Positions 7,486-17,150 of a DNA stretch of 64,000 nt are shown here, in pieces (position 1 is the stretch's first letter; each line of letters begins with the position of its first letter). The stretch covers positions 62,001 to 126,000 of the forward strand of contig NC_017025.1 in assembly GCF_000455605.1 (NCBI RefSeq). The letters run 5' to 3'. The position numbers and the translations under genes were made by a program. This stretch comes from Flavobacterium indicum GPTSA100-9 = DSM 17447. Its GTDB lineage: Bacteria > Bacteroidota > Bacteroidia > Flavobacteriales > Flavobacteriaceae. The notes beneath the pieces are model-generated. The model saw only the letters and a program-made list of their open reading frames with translations, did not search any database and was not told the DNA's origin.

Positions 7486-9561
7486 TTACCAAATTTTTAC
7501 TCGTTTTTCAGGAGCTAAATACATTCCATCTCCAGGTTCAATGTTAAAAGCTTTGTAGAAGGCTTCTATATTTTGTAAAGGCACGTATGCTCTGTACATA
7601 CCTGGTGAGTGCGGGTCGGTCTTAACTTGATTTTTTATTGCTTCATCACGCATTTTACTTCTCCAGATAGTTGCCCATGAAATAAAGAAACGTTGCTCAG
7701 GAGTAAATCCATCAATTAAACCAGGATTGCCTTTTTCTTTTAAATAAATTTGCAAACCATCATATGCAGCATTCACACCACCTAAGTCACCAATGTTTTC
7801 ACCTAAAGTAAATTTTCCATCAACATAAATGCCTGGTAAGGGTTGTAAAGCAGAATATTGATCAGCTAAAGCTCCACCTAATTGAGTAAATTGTTTTAAA
7901 TCTTCCTCACTCCACCAATTGATTAAATTTCCTTCTGCGTTGTATCTTGATCCAGAATCATCAAAACCATGTGAAATTTCATGACCAATTACACCACCAA
8001 TTCCACCATAATTTACTGCCTCATCAGCTCTATAATCATAGAAGGGAGGTTGTAATATAGCAGCTGGGAATACTATTTCATTATTTGTTGGGTTATAATA
8101 AGCATTTACAGTTTGTGGAGACATTCCCCATTCTTCTTTATCTACTGGTTTGCCATATTTTTCTAAATTTTTCTTGTTATTCCATTTGCTTATGGCAATG
8201 TTGTTTTCATATAAGTTACCTCCTTGTTCAGGACTTTTTATAACTAAGTCGCTATAATCTTTCCATTTATCTGGATAACCAATCTTTACTCTGAATTTTT
8301 TTAATTTTCCTATTGCATTTACTCTGGTTGCAGGAGTCATCCAAGGTAAATTATTAATTCTATTTTCGTATGCTTTGAAAACATTAGCAATCATTGCTTC
8401 TGCCTTTTGTTTTGCTTCTGCTGGAAATTTCTTTTCCACATATAATTTACCTAAAGCCTCGCCTAATACACCGTTTACATCAGCTAAAGCTCTCTCAGTT
8501 GCTGGCCTTTGTTTAATTGCACCAGTTAAAGTTTTGCTGTAAAATTCCCAATTTGTTTTTTCAATAGTAGTTGTTAATTCGTCAGCAGCTCCTCTTAATA
8601 AGGTCCAACGCATATATGCTTTCCATGAATCTACCTGATTTTCTTTAAATATTTTGTCTAGTTCAGTTAAGTATTTTGGTTGTGAAACAACTACTGAATC
8701 TAATTTTGGTAAACCAATTTTTTGGAAATAAGTGTCCCAATTGTTGGAAGTAAATAATTTTTGTAAATCGGAAACAGACATTGGGTTGTATGTTTTTCTT
8801 CTGTCTCTTCTTTCTACTCTATCTAATGTAGGTTTGGCCAATGAAGTTTCAAAAGCTAATATTTTTTCAGCATTAGATTTTGAAGTGGCACTGTCTTCTC
8901 CTAAAAATTGTAACATTCGAGAAACATGTAAAACATATTTTTCTCTCTTTTCTTTATTGTCTGGCGAATCCGAAACGTAATAATCTCTATCAGGTAAACC
9001 TAAACTTCCTGTGCCAACATAAACTACATGTCTGTTGCTGTTTTTAGCGTCTGCACCTACATACGAACCAAAAAATCCTAAGCTTGCTTCCGCACGAAAT
9101 TCTGTTAAAAGAGCCATAACATCTGCACTAGATTTTACAGCGTCTATTTTTGTTAAATAAGGTTTAATAGGATTAATTCCTGCTTTATTTCTTGCAACGG
9201 TATCAAGTATGGTTTTATATAAATTAACGGCTTTTGCTTGATCTGATTTTGGATCTAAATTTTTATTAGCAACTGCCTCATTTAAAATAGCCATTACATC
9301 ATCGTCGGTATTTTTACGTAATTCGTCAAAACTACCCCAACGTGTTCTGTCTGCAGGAATTTCGGTGTTTTTTATCCAAGTCCCGTTTACATAATTAAAG
9401 AAATCTTGTGATGGACTAATGTTTTTGTCCATAAATTGTGTTTGAATCCCAACATTGTTGCTAGGAACAGCTTGAACAGTTTGTTGCTTCGATTTGCAAC
9501 TATAAATTGCTGTGGCTAAAAAAAGGAAGCCTAAACTTCCCTTAAAAATTCTGTTATTCAT
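7486..9561 (-). CDS. M13 family zinc metallopeptidase, lipoprotein (PepO/neprilysin-like)
   Basis: A 691-residue peptidase of the neprilysin/PepO family. The signal ends in a lipobox (residues ~15-22, AIYSC), so it is probably anchored in the outer membrane or facing the periplasm. The zinc site is VIGHEISHGFDDSG, with ligands His527 and His531 and catalytic Glu528. The third ligand is in GENIGDLGG, about 60 residues later. The family C-terminal substrate-binding features (NAYYNPTNNEIVFPAAILQ before the zinc site, and FFISWATIWR after it) are intact. Length is normal for the family. It is followed by a strong terminator. Confidence 0.92.
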   Translation of the reverse strand: MNNRIFKGSLGFLFLATAIYSCKSKQQTVQAVPSNNVGIQTQFMDKNISPSQDFFNYVNGTWIKNTEIPADRTRWGSFDELRKNTDDDVMAILNEAVANKNLDPKSDQAKAVNLYKTILDTVARNKAGINPIKPYLTKIDAVKSSADVMALLTEFRAEASLGFFGSYVGADAKNSNRHVVYVGTGSLGLPDRDYYVSDSPDNKEKREKYVLHVSRMLQFLGEDSATSKSNAEKILAFETSLAKPTLDRVERRDRRKTYNPMSVSDLQKLFTSNNWDTYFQKIGLPKLDSVVVSQPKYLTELDKIFKENQVDSWKAYMRWTLLRGAADELTTTIEKTNWEFYSKTLTGAIKQRPATERALADVNGVLGEALGKLYVEKKFPAEAKQKAEAMIANVFKAYENRINNLPWMTPATRVNAIGKLKKFRVKIGYPDKWKDYSDLVIKSPEQGGNLYENNIAISKWNNKKNLEKYGKPVDKEEWGMSPQTVNAYYNPTNNEIVFPAAILQPPFYDYRADEAVNYGGIGGVIGHEISHGFDDSGSRYNAEGNLINWWSEEDLKQFTQLGGALADQYSALQPLPGIYVDGKFTLGENIGDLGGVNAAYDGLQIYLKEKGNPGLIDGFTPEQRFFISWATIWRSKMRDEAIKNQVKTDPHSPGMYRAYVPLQNIEAFYKAFNIEPGDGMYLAPEKRVKIW

Positions 9562-9566
9562 TAAAA

Positions 9567-12500
9567 TTAATTTTTAATTATACGTTTAACTATTGAATTG
9601 TTATCTGAAGATAGTTTTACAAAGTAAATACCTTCAGCGGCATTTGACAAATCAATTGTTGTTAAATTGTTGTTAGAATTAAACTTGTTTTGTTTTAATA
9701 TTAACTTTCCAGTTAAATCATATACATCTATTGAAGTTAAAGTTACATCACCAGTTGAAATTGTAACTAAACCATTTGACGGGTTAGGGTAAACAGATAT
9801 TTGATTCATTTTATAACTATCTGCTGATAATGTTCCTGTAATCACAAAGTCATCTACATTTGCTCCTAATTGATTTACACCTTCATCTGAATGGAAAACA
9901 ATTCTAAATATTACATTAGTTTCACTGTTTAAAGCCGTTAATGGATAGGTATAAGTTGTTAAAGTAGTATTGGTTCCTGTCCATTGTCCTCCAGGACAGT
10001 TATTGCAATCTGTTCCTGTTGTATTTGGCGTTCTGTTACTATTGTACCATCCAGCTCCCATTGATCCTAATAGATTCCAAGTAGCTCCAAAATTTGTGCT
10101 GTATTCTACATAAACTACATCCCAATTTAATTCTAAATCATAAGCAAGTTTAAAATTTATTGTTGGATTGATTACAGTACTTAAATTGTAACATTGTGAA
10201 ATAATGTGGGTTTTTACGCTATTTGCATAATTTCCTGTAGTATTTGTAACATAAGCTGTATTTCCTGCAGTGTTTAATAATCCAGATGTTCTATTGCCTC
10301 TTGTCCAACCATTTCCACCTTCATTGATAGTAATTAATTCATCTGAAGCAGATGTAAATGAATTGATTACACCAACTGTTCCAGCATCATTTACATAAAA
10401 TGGAGTTGTTCCAGCATTATTATCATTATAGGCGTCTCCAGCTGTAGTTACTGTTACATTAATGTTGTGAGAACCTCTTGTAGTGGTAAATGTAGGTAAA
10501 TCAATTGTTTGGTTTGCGCCAGCTAATATTGATCCAGACCAATTGTATGAATAGGGAACGGCATCAATACTGTAATTGATAACTAAAGAGTTTATTGTTG
10601 TTGTTCCTCCGTTTTTAACGGTAATTTGTGGATTAACAGATGTGCCACAATTAATAGTTGAAGTAGGATTGTTTACAGATAAAAACTTCACATCTGTAGG
10701 AGGAATTTGTACAGGAATGTCTGATTGCCATATACCTCTTCCATAAGTAGCTGCAATAATTTTATTGTCTTCTAAATTTATTTCTAAATCACGAACAGGT
10801 ACATTTGGTAAATTAGTATCAAATGGTTGCCATGTTGTCATTGAGTCGTCAATGTAATACACACCTAATGAAGTTCCAACATATAAAGGATTTTCAGTGT
10901 TTCTGCCTTGGTGAACAATTATGTTTTTAGAAATAGCAGGTAATCCTGTTGCAATAACTGAAAAAGAAGTTCCACCATTAGTAGATTTGAATGCATTACC
11001 TGTTGTGCCGCTGGTTGTAATATAAACGATACTGCTGTTAGAAGAATGAACTGCTACAGATGTAATATTTGAAGTTGCCGTATAAACAGTAGTAAAGTTT
11101 AAACCGCTATCGGTACTTTTATACAAACTAGTGCCATTTACTACATAAATAATAGTATCGTTAGAAGGATCAATTGTTATAGATTCTAAATTACCAGTAC
11201 CTAGCGACGTAATGTTTTGTTGAATCCAACTTCCATTTACAAGTTTGTATAAAGCATCATATCCTGCATACATAGTTCCTTGGCTGTCTCCTCGTAAAGG
11301 GGTAATCCAATTTCCATCAATTCCTCCCGGAGAAGCCACACTTCCCGAAATACTGTTTCCTGCATTATTTGAAATGTACATTGAACTTCCATTTTGGATG
11401 AATCCATAATATACATTACTGTTGGCTTGACTTACAGCAGCGTCCATTCCATCTGCTCCATAATAATTTTTCCAAGCAGAATTACTAAAAGCATAACCGC
11501 CATTATCTTGTAAACCACCCACCATTTTACCCGCAGTTGTTTTGGAAACAGATACTCTGTAGAATTGGCTAATTTGTAATCCGGCAGTAATATCCGTAAA
11601 ATTAGTTCCATTATTTGTACTTACATAAACACCACCATCACTTCCGCAATATAATTTACCATTTAAAAATTGTAAAAAATGTATGTCCGCATGGGTATAA
11701 GCTGCTGAGCTTGGCGAACTCCAGTTGTTTACCTTAGTAACTGAAGCTCCTCCATTAGTAGATTTCCATATATTCAAACAACCTGTAAATAGTAAATTAG
11801 CATCCGTATCGGATACCGCTAATGCCAAATCATACCAACCTTGTGTTGATTCTAGAATGTCAGTTGTACCAGAAGTTTTTGTAAAAGTTGATCCGCTATC
11901 TGTTGATCTATATATTCCGTTTAATGCATAATTTGGACTAACACCAACACTCAAAACATAAACATACGCACTATTAGCTGAAGTTACATCCAAAATCATT
12001 CTACCTGTTGTTCCAGAAGAAGATAAATTGGAAGTAATATTAGTGAAAGTATCACCCGTATTTGTGGATTTATAAAATCGATTATTTGTGGTTGCATACA
12101 CTACTGTTGGATCGGTTGGTTTAAAACGTACTGATCCTTGAGAAAAATCACCGGTTTGTTCAACAGTCCAATTTGTTCCACCATTTATTGTTCGATATAA
12201 TCCTGCGCTTGTTGCACAAAGTATAATTTGATTGTTTGTTGGATGTATAATAATATCTCCTGCAAAATTTGATGTTCCGGTAAATGATAATCCCGTTGTA
12301 TTCCAAGTTAAACCGCCATCTGTTGATTTTAACACACCAACAGAATAGGTGTCAGAAGCATCTTTATCGCCAGTAGCAATATAAATTACATTAGAGTTGG
12401 TTGGATCAATTGCTATTCCAGAAACACCAATTTGAGGTAATTCATCTGATAAAGGAGTCCAAGTAGTTCCACTATTTGTTGATTTCCATATTCCACCTGC

Positions 12501-12959
12501 TGGTGCTCCAATGTATATAGTATTTGGATTTGTTGGGTCAATTGCAACAACATTAACTCTTCCTTGGCCAGAAGACCACGAGCCAGTATTGGTGTGAGTG
12601 AAAGGTCCAACAGGTTGCCAATTACTTGGTGGTAAAGCAAAAGTACTTGATGTTCTTCTAGATTGTTTTAATGTGTTTTCTTGTCTCCATACCTCCCATA
12701 ATTGTTGAGGAGAAATTATAGTTCCATCATCATTTAACTGATTTTCATAGATACTTTCCCATCTCTTAAAGGGCTTGTATCCACTTCCTTTAACGTTTTT
12801 GTCTCTTGTTTTCCAAAATTCGTTGAAATTTTGAACTTCTTGATTAAAAGTTGTTGCTGTGTTGTTTGCATTTGCTGTATTCCATGGGGCGTTTTTGTTG
12901 AATTGTGAAAATCCAACAATTGAAAGTAAGAAAAAAACAGCTAAGTAAATGTTTTTCAT
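9567..12959 (-). CDS. Large secreted VPS10/BNR-repeat protein with T9SS C-terminal sorting domain
   Basis: An 1130-residue exported protein. A signal peptide (about 18 residues) is followed by a two-part beta-propeller of sialidase/sortilin type: repeated Asp-box-like units such as KSTNSGTTWTP, KSTDGGLTWN, RTINGGTNW and KSTDSGLNF from about residue 160 to 760. A CARDB-like segment (VNCGTSVNPQITVKNGG region) comes next. The C-terminus is a type A T9SS sorting domain (YPNPSNGLVTIS ... GIYFVKL ... KRIIKN). It is therefore exported by type IX secretion and probably displayed or released; its ligand is unknown. It has its own promoter, and the M13 peptidase gene follows 5 bases after its stop. Confidence 0.88.
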   Translation of the reverse strand: MKNIYLAVFFLLSIVGFSQFNKNAPWNTANANNTATTFNQEVQNFNEFWKTRDKNVKGSGYKPFKRWESIYENQLNDDGTIISPQQLWEVWRQENTLKQSRRTSSTFALPPSNWQPVGPFTHTNTGSWSSGQGRVNVVAIDPTNPNTIYIGAPAGGIWKSTNSGTTWTPLSDELPQIGVSGIAIDPTNSNVIYIATGDKDASDTYSVGVLKSTDGGLTWNTTGLSFTGTSNFAGDIIIHPTNNQIILCATSAGLYRTINGGTNWTVEQTGDFSQGSVRFKPTDPTVVYATTNNRFYKSTNTGDTFTNITSNLSSSGTTGRMILDVTSANSAYVYVLSVGVSPNYALNGIYRSTDSGSTFTKTSGTTDILESTQGWYDLALAVSDTDANLLFTGCLNIWKSTNGGASVTKVNNWSSPSSAAYTHADIHFLQFLNGKLYCGSDGGVYVSTNNGTNFTDITAGLQISQFYRVSVSKTTAGKMVGGLQDNGGYAFSNSAWKNYYGADGMDAAVSQANSNVYYGFIQNGSSMYISNNAGNSISGSVASPGGIDGNWITPLRGDSQGTMYAGYDALYKLVNGSWIQQNITSLGTGNLESITIDPSNDTIIYVVNGTSLYKSTDSGLNFTTVYTATSNITSVAVHSSNSSIVYITTSGTTGNAFKSTNGGTSFSVIATGLPAISKNIIVHQGRNTENPLYVGTSLGVYYIDDSMTTWQPFDTNLPNVPVRDLEINLEDNKIIAATYGRGIWQSDIPVQIPPTDVKFLSVNNPTSTINCGTSVNPQITVKNGGTTTINSLVINYSIDAVPYSYNWSGSILAGANQTIDLPTFTTTRGSHNINVTVTTAGDAYNDNNAGTTPFYVNDAGTVGVINSFTSASDELITINEGGNGWTRGNRTSGLLNTAGNTAYVTNTTGNYANSVKTHIISQCYNLSTVINPTINFKLAYDLELNWDVVYVEYSTNFGATWNLLGSMGAGWYNSNRTPNTTGTDCNNCPGGQWTGTNTTLTTYTYPLTALNSETNVIFRIVFHSDEGVNQLGANVDDFVITGTLSADSYKMNQISVYPNPSNGLVTISTGDVTLTSIDVYDLTGKLILKQNKFNSNNNLTTIDLSNAAEGIYFVKLSSDNNSIVKRIIKN

Positions 12960-12984
12960 TTGATTAGTAGTTGGTTAGTTAGTA

Positions 12985-12992
12985 CAAACTTA
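12985..12992 (-). promoter_or_regulatory. -7 promoter box for the T9SS propeller protein
   Basis: TAAGTTTG on the minus strand, an exact TAnnTTTG match, 26 bases before the start codon. Confidence 0.5.
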
Positions 12993-13043
12993 GTAAAAAA
13001 ATATTCAATTGTTAAATTCTTTAATTCAAGAAACTAGTTTTTA

Positions 13044-13051
13044 TACTTTTG
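13044..13051 (+). promoter_or_regulatory. -7 promoter box for the SCO gene
   Basis: TACTTTTG, an exact TAnnTTTG match, 19 bases before the ATG at 13070. Confidence 0.5.
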
Positions 13052-13069
13052 TATTAAATTTTTTTTACC

Positions 13070-13744
13070 ATGTTTAAAAATAAAGTATTTGTAACTTTCT
13101 TTATATGTTTATTATTGACAATATTTTTTTCTATATATAGTTTAATGAATAGAAAAAATTTGCCAATTATTACTCCAAGAGATGTAAATCCTGAATTAGT
13201 AGATTCTACCGTGCAACATATTGGTTATAACCATAAAATAGCACCTTTTAAGTTTATTAATCAAAACGGAAAGGTTATTACAAATAAAGATTATGAAGGT
13301 AAAATTTATGTGGCCGATTTTTTCTTTACCACTTGTCAAACGATTTGTCCCAAAATGACCACCAATATGACTTGGTTGCAAGAGCAAATTAAATACAATC
13401 CAAAAGTAAAATTGCTTTCACATACAGTTTTTCCTGATGAAGATACGGTTGAGGTTTTAAAACGTTATGCTAAAGAACGAGGTGTGATTGATGAAAAATG
13501 GAATTTAGTTACGGGTGATCAAAGAGAGATTTATAAAATTGCTCGACAATCTTATTTAGTGGTTAAAACAGGAAAACCTGAAGAATTGTATGATATGGTG
13601 CATACAGAAAATTTTGTTTTGGTTGATCAAAAGGGGAGAATTCGAGGTTTTTATGACGGAACTTTACTAGACGAAAAAAAAGAAGGAGTAAAAAATGTAA
13701 AGCAACTTCTAGAAGATATTGAGTACTTGTCTAATCAAGAATAA
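13070..13744 (+). CDS. SCO1/SenC family copper-binding protein
   Basis: A 224-residue thioredoxin-fold protein with an N-terminal membrane anchor (residues 7-25) and a periplasmic domain. The SCO copper site is complete: CQTIC (Cys89 and Cys93) and the distal His178 in MVHTENFVL. Known members deliver copper to the CuA centre of cytochrome c oxidase or act as thiol reductases; no oxidase gene lies next to it here. Its last 10 bases overlap the convergent AlbA_2 gene. Confidence 0.9.
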   Translation: MFKNKVFVTFFICLLLTIFFSIYSLMNRKNLPIITPRDVNPELVDSTVQHIGYNHKIAPFKFINQNGKVITNKDYEGKIYVADFFFTTCQTICPKMTTNMTWLQEQIKYNPKVKLLSHTVFPDEDTVEVLKRYAKERGVIDEKWNLVTGDQREIYKIARQSYLVVKTGKPEELYDMVHTENFVLVDQKGRIRGFYDGTLLDEKKEGVKNVKQLLEDIEYLSNQE

Positions 13745-14871
13745 TTGTACTTCATCTTTCTCAAAATTCGAAGGGATTCTTTAAAATAAACATAAGCTAA
13801 AGAATTTTTATAATTTTTTATAACAGTTTTTGCTTCTATTAATTTGTCTTTAGCATCTTTAAAATCATTTAGAAAACAGAGCATTAGGGTTGAAGGAATA
13901 TTTAAAACTTCTTTTTCGTCCACTAGTTGCCCTTTTTGTAGTTTTTGTATGTTGTTTAAAGTCGCATTGTAGATATGATGCAATAGTTTTTTATTGTATT
14001 GAGGCGGTTCAAATAACATTTTGGTTTCCATTTTATAATAACCATTGTCATAAAAGGTAAAAGTTACTTTTTCTAAGGGATAAAAACTGGTTTTGTCATT
14101 CAGACCTAAGGGTACATATTCTGTAATATGAAAACTATTTTCGTCATAAGTTATTACAACATCATCTTGGTTAGAATAAAATAATTTAACTTGCTCATTT
14201 ACAAGTTCAATGTCAACTCTTGAAAAAAAGGTTTGTTCTCTAAATTTTCTTTTTTGACCAGCCCAACAAACTACAAAATTCTCTCTAAACACCTTGTAAT
14301 GACAAGGTAGGTCTTTATGACGAATTGTAATAAAATCGAGTACACTGTCAAGGGTATTTTCAATGCTGTTTCTTGAATTGTTTTCAATGCTAATTACAGC
14401 TTCTACATTGGATTTTGAAACCGGTATTTTTTCAATGGTAGGTGAAGAATTACTACCTATCCGTACAAATGAAGTTTGTGCCGGTATGGTGTGAATTGAT
14501 TTTTTGAAAAAAGAAATTTTATTTTTAGGTTTTATTGTCACTAAACCAACTACTTTGTCCTTGGGTAAGTTAGGAAAAGGGATGTTTTCATATAAAATTT
14601 TCGGAGGATTTTCTAAAAAGGCATTTACTAAATTTTGTATTCTACTATCATCAAAAAAATCATCACCTACAATCTCATTTGTGTCGTCTTCTACACCTAC
14701 TACAATATAAGAATTATTAAATGGATTAGAGTTCGATAGCGCGCAAATATGTTTTAAAAATTTAGCTTTTCCTTCTTTGGAATGTAAATTTAGTTGACGT
14801 TTTTTGTCATAAAAGCTATTCTCATTATTATGAGCTAATAAGTTCTTAATAAGCAATCGCTTGTTTATCAT
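13735..14871 (-). CDS. AlbA_2 (Schlafen-like) domain protein
   Basis: A 378-residue protein. Residues about 20-150 fit the AlbA_2 domain (Schlafen AlbA type): FLKHICALSNS, then a glycine-rich IVVGVEDDTNEIVGDD strand-turn and the downstream FVRIGSNSSP strand. The remaining ~220 residues look like a family-specific C-terminus and lack an ATPase or winged-helix signature I can name. AlbA_2 proteins bind nucleic acid and are often annotated as transcriptional regulators or ATP-binding proteins; the role here is not determined. Confidence 0.7.
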   Translation of the reverse strand: MINKRLLIKNLLAHNNENSFYDKKRQLNLHSKEGKAKFLKHICALSNSNPFNNSYIVVGVEDDTNEIVGDDFFDDSRIQNLVNAFLENPPKILYENIPFPNLPKDKVVGLVTIKPKNKISFFKKSIHTIPAQTSFVRIGSNSSPTIEKIPVSKSNVEAVISIENNSRNSIENTLDSVLDFITIRHKDLPCHYKVFRENFVVCWAGQKRKFREQTFFSRVDIELVNEQVKLFYSNQDDVVITYDENSFHITEYVPLGLNDKTSFYPLEKVTFTFYDNGYYKMETKMLFEPPQYNKKLLHHIYNATLNNIQKLQKGQLVDEKEVLNIPSTLMLCFLNDFKDAKDKLIEAKTVIKNYKNSLAYVYFKESLRILRKMKYNYS

Positions 14872-14917
14872 AACTCTTTATCAATATCAAATTTGGATTG
14901 TGTAAATTATTATCTTT

Positions 14918-15787
14918 TTAAGGAACTTTAATGCCTTGGCTTTCTACCCAAATAGCAAACCAATCTTCTAAATCCAACTCAAATGTTTGTAAAAGTTCGA
15001 TACTACTGATTCTTTCCATTGAAGTAGTTCCTATTACTGGATTAATGTGTGCTGGATGACGCATAATCCATTTTATAAGAAGTACATCTTCTGAAACATT
15101 ATATTTTTCGCTTAATTGTCCTAATACGTTTTTTAGTCTTAAAGTTTGTGGTGTATCTACACGATAAATAGACCCAAGCGGATTCCAAGCCATCGGTTTA
15201 ATACAATGATGATTCATATAATCTAGCTCGCCATTTAACATAGGCTCTAAATGGGTAGCTGAAAATTGAATTTGATTATAGGTAACAGCCGTGTGTTTTC
15301 TAATTAGTTCTGTTTGTGATGGTGTAAAATTAGACAGACCAAAATTGATAATTTTACCAGAAATTTTCAATTCAGTAATGGCGTCAGCTATAATTTCTGG
15401 TTGCATTAAAGGGCTTGGCCTATGTAGTAATAGTACGTCTAAATAATCTGTTTTTAAATTTATTAAAGATTGTTCTACACTCCAAATGATGTATTCTTTA
15501 CTGTAATCGTAGTGTTTAATTTTATAATCTCGAGCATCACTCACATATTTAATACCACATTTAGAGATAAACTGTACATTTTCTCTAGGAATATTTAAAT
15601 TGTGCCAAGCTTTTCCAAAAGCGGCCTCTGTTGTGTAACCACCATAAATATCGGCATGGTCAAAAGTAGTTAACCCTTTTTCAATACAATGAAGGATTAA
15701 TTTTTCCATCTCATTAGTGTTGAGGTTTTTACCCCAAACACCCCAATTCATGGTGCCCACTATGACTGAAGATAGTAAAATTGACAT
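14918..15787 (-). CDS. Aldo/keto reductase
   Basis: A 289-residue NAD(P)H-dependent oxidoreductase of the AKR superfamily with a TIM-barrel fold. The catalytic tetrad is visible: Asp and Tyr in FDHADIYGGY, Lys in QFISKCG, and His in VLLLHRPSP. The cofactor-binding end has VIGTTSMERI. The substrate is unknown. The sequence resembles the YdhF-like group, which acts on sugar or carbonyl compounds. The gene stands alone between the AlbA_2 gene and the Bat operon. Confidence 0.88.
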   Translation of the reverse strand: MSILLSSVIVGTMNWGVWGKNLNTNEMEKLILHCIEKGLTTFDHADIYGGYTTEAAFGKAWHNLNIPRENVQFISKCGIKYVSDARDYKIKHYDYSKEYIIWSVEQSLINLKTDYLDVLLLHRPSPLMQPEIIADAITELKISGKIINFGLSNFTPSQTELIRKHTAVTYNQIQFSATHLEPMLNGELDYMNHHCIKPMAWNPLGSIYRVDTPQTLRLKNVLGQLSEKYNVSEDVLLIKWIMRHPAHINPVIGTTSMERISSIELLQTFELDLEDWFAIWVESQGIKVP

Positions 15788-16028
15788 AATTTATTTTTTC
15801 TTAAAAGTACGTAAATTTTCTGAAAATATAACGGGTTTATGTAAAAGCTTTGTTAAGTTTAATGTGCAAAAAATAAAATTTTATTTAAAACTTAATTACC
15901 AATTCGTAGTAGTATTTCTTAAAATTATGTTTGAGTTTTTTATGGATTTCTTAAAACGATTTTAAATTCTTAAAAAAATCAGTAGTTTTAACGGAGTATT
16001 AACACCAAAACTGCTAAAAAAAATTCAA

Positions 16029-16059
16029 TTTGCACCGTACATAGAAAATTTTATTTTTG
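16029..16059 (+). promoter_or_regulatory. Full Bacteroidota promoter of the moxR-bat operon
   Basis: TTTG at 16029-16032 (the -33 element), 19 bases, then TATTTTTG at 16052-16059 (the -7 element). Both elements and the spacing match the Bacteroidota primary sigma factor consensus. Transcription would start near 16066, which excludes a start codon at 16057 and fixes the moxR start at 16081. Confidence 0.75.
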
Positions 16060-16080
16060 TGCCTTGTAAAATTGATACCC

Positions 16081-17085
16081 ATGGAAGTAAATCAAGCGAA
16101 TTTAGATATTGCATCAATCAACGAAAAAATTCAAAATGAAAGCGCATTTATAGATGTGTTAACTTTTGAAATGAATAAAGCAATTGTGGGTCAAAAACAC
16201 ATGATTGAACGATTGTTGATTGGTTTGTTAGGTCAAGGTCATATTTTGTTGGAAGGAATGCCCGGTTTGGCTAAAACATTGGCTATTAACACACTTTCAA
16301 AAGTCGTTCATGGATCGTTTAGTCGTATTCAGTTTACCCCTGATTTATTGCCAGCAGACGTGGTTGGAACTTTAGTGTACAATCCTAAAGACGCTGCTTT
16401 TTCAGTTAAAAAAGGTCCTGTTTTTGCTAATTTTGTTTTAGCTGATGAGATTAATCGTGCGCCTGCGAAAGTTCAATCGGCTTTGTTAGAAGCTATGCAG
16501 GAAAAACAAGTTACTATTGGTGAAACAACGTATAAATTAGATACGCCATTTTTGGTTTTAGCTACTCAAAACCCAGTGGAACAAGAAGGAACTTATCCGC
16601 TTCCTGAAGCACAAATGGATCGATTTATGCTTAAGACTGTAGTGGATTATCCAAAAATGGAGGACGAGCAAGCCATTATACGTCAGAGTTTTCAATCGGG
16701 TTTAAATACTGTAAATGCAGTTGTAAGTTTGGAACAAATTAAACGCGCTCAGGAATTAGTTCGTCAAGTTTACATGGATGAGAAAATTGAAAAATATATT
16801 TTAGATATCATTTTTGCTACACGTTTCCCAGAAAAATACCGATTAGAAAATTTAAAACCTTTAATTAATTATGGTGCTTCGCCAAGAGGAAGTATCAATT
16901 TAGCATTGGCAGCAAAATGTTATGCCTTCATTAAACGAAGAGGATACGTAATTCCGGAAGATGTTCGTGCGGTAGTGTATGATGTACTACGTCATCGAAT
17001 TGGTATTACTTATGAAGCTGAAGCTGAAAATATAACTGCAGAAGATATCATTACAAAAGTATTAAATCAAGTTCAAGTACCGTAG
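16081..17085 (+). CDS. MoxR family AAA+ ATPase
   Basis: A 334-residue MoxR-type AAA+ chaperone-like ATPase, the usual first gene of Bat operons. Walker A is EGMPGLAKT near residue 55 and Walker B is FVLADEINRAP. Sensor 1 is LATQNPVEQEGTYPLPEAQMDRF, and the arginine-bearing C-terminal lid contains SPRGSINLA. Family members are thought to help VWA-domain proteins mature, which fits the VWA proteins encoded downstream. The start is set by the promoter just upstream. Confidence 0.92.
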   Translation: MEVNQANLDIASINEKIQNESAFIDVLTFEMNKAIVGQKHMIERLLIGLLGQGHILLEGMPGLAKTLAINTLSKVVHGSFSRIQFTPDLLPADVVGTLVYNPKDAAFSVKKGPVFANFVLADEINRAPAKVQSALLEAMQEKQVTIGETTYKLDTPFLVLATQNPVEQEGTYPLPEAQMDRFMLKTVVDYPKMEDEQAIIRQSFQSGLNTVNAVVSLEQIKRAQELVRQVYMDEKIEKYILDIIFATRFPEKYRLENLKPLINYGASPRGSINLALAAKCYAFIKRRGYVIPEDVRAVVYDVLRHRIGITYEAEAENITAEDIITKVLNQVQVP

Positions 17086-17150
17086 TTTTTGTTTCAAGTT
17101 TAAAGTTCTCTTAGTTTAACATTAAACCTGAAACCTGAAACAAAATAAAG

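Noticed and set aside
15717..15965. 82-residue plus-strand frame before the Bat operon
   Set aside because: It overlaps the start of the aldo/keto reductase gene on the other strand and has no promoter or family features.
16057..16080. Earlier ATG or GTG start for moxR
   Set aside because: The codons lie within or just after the -7 box, before the expected transcription start.
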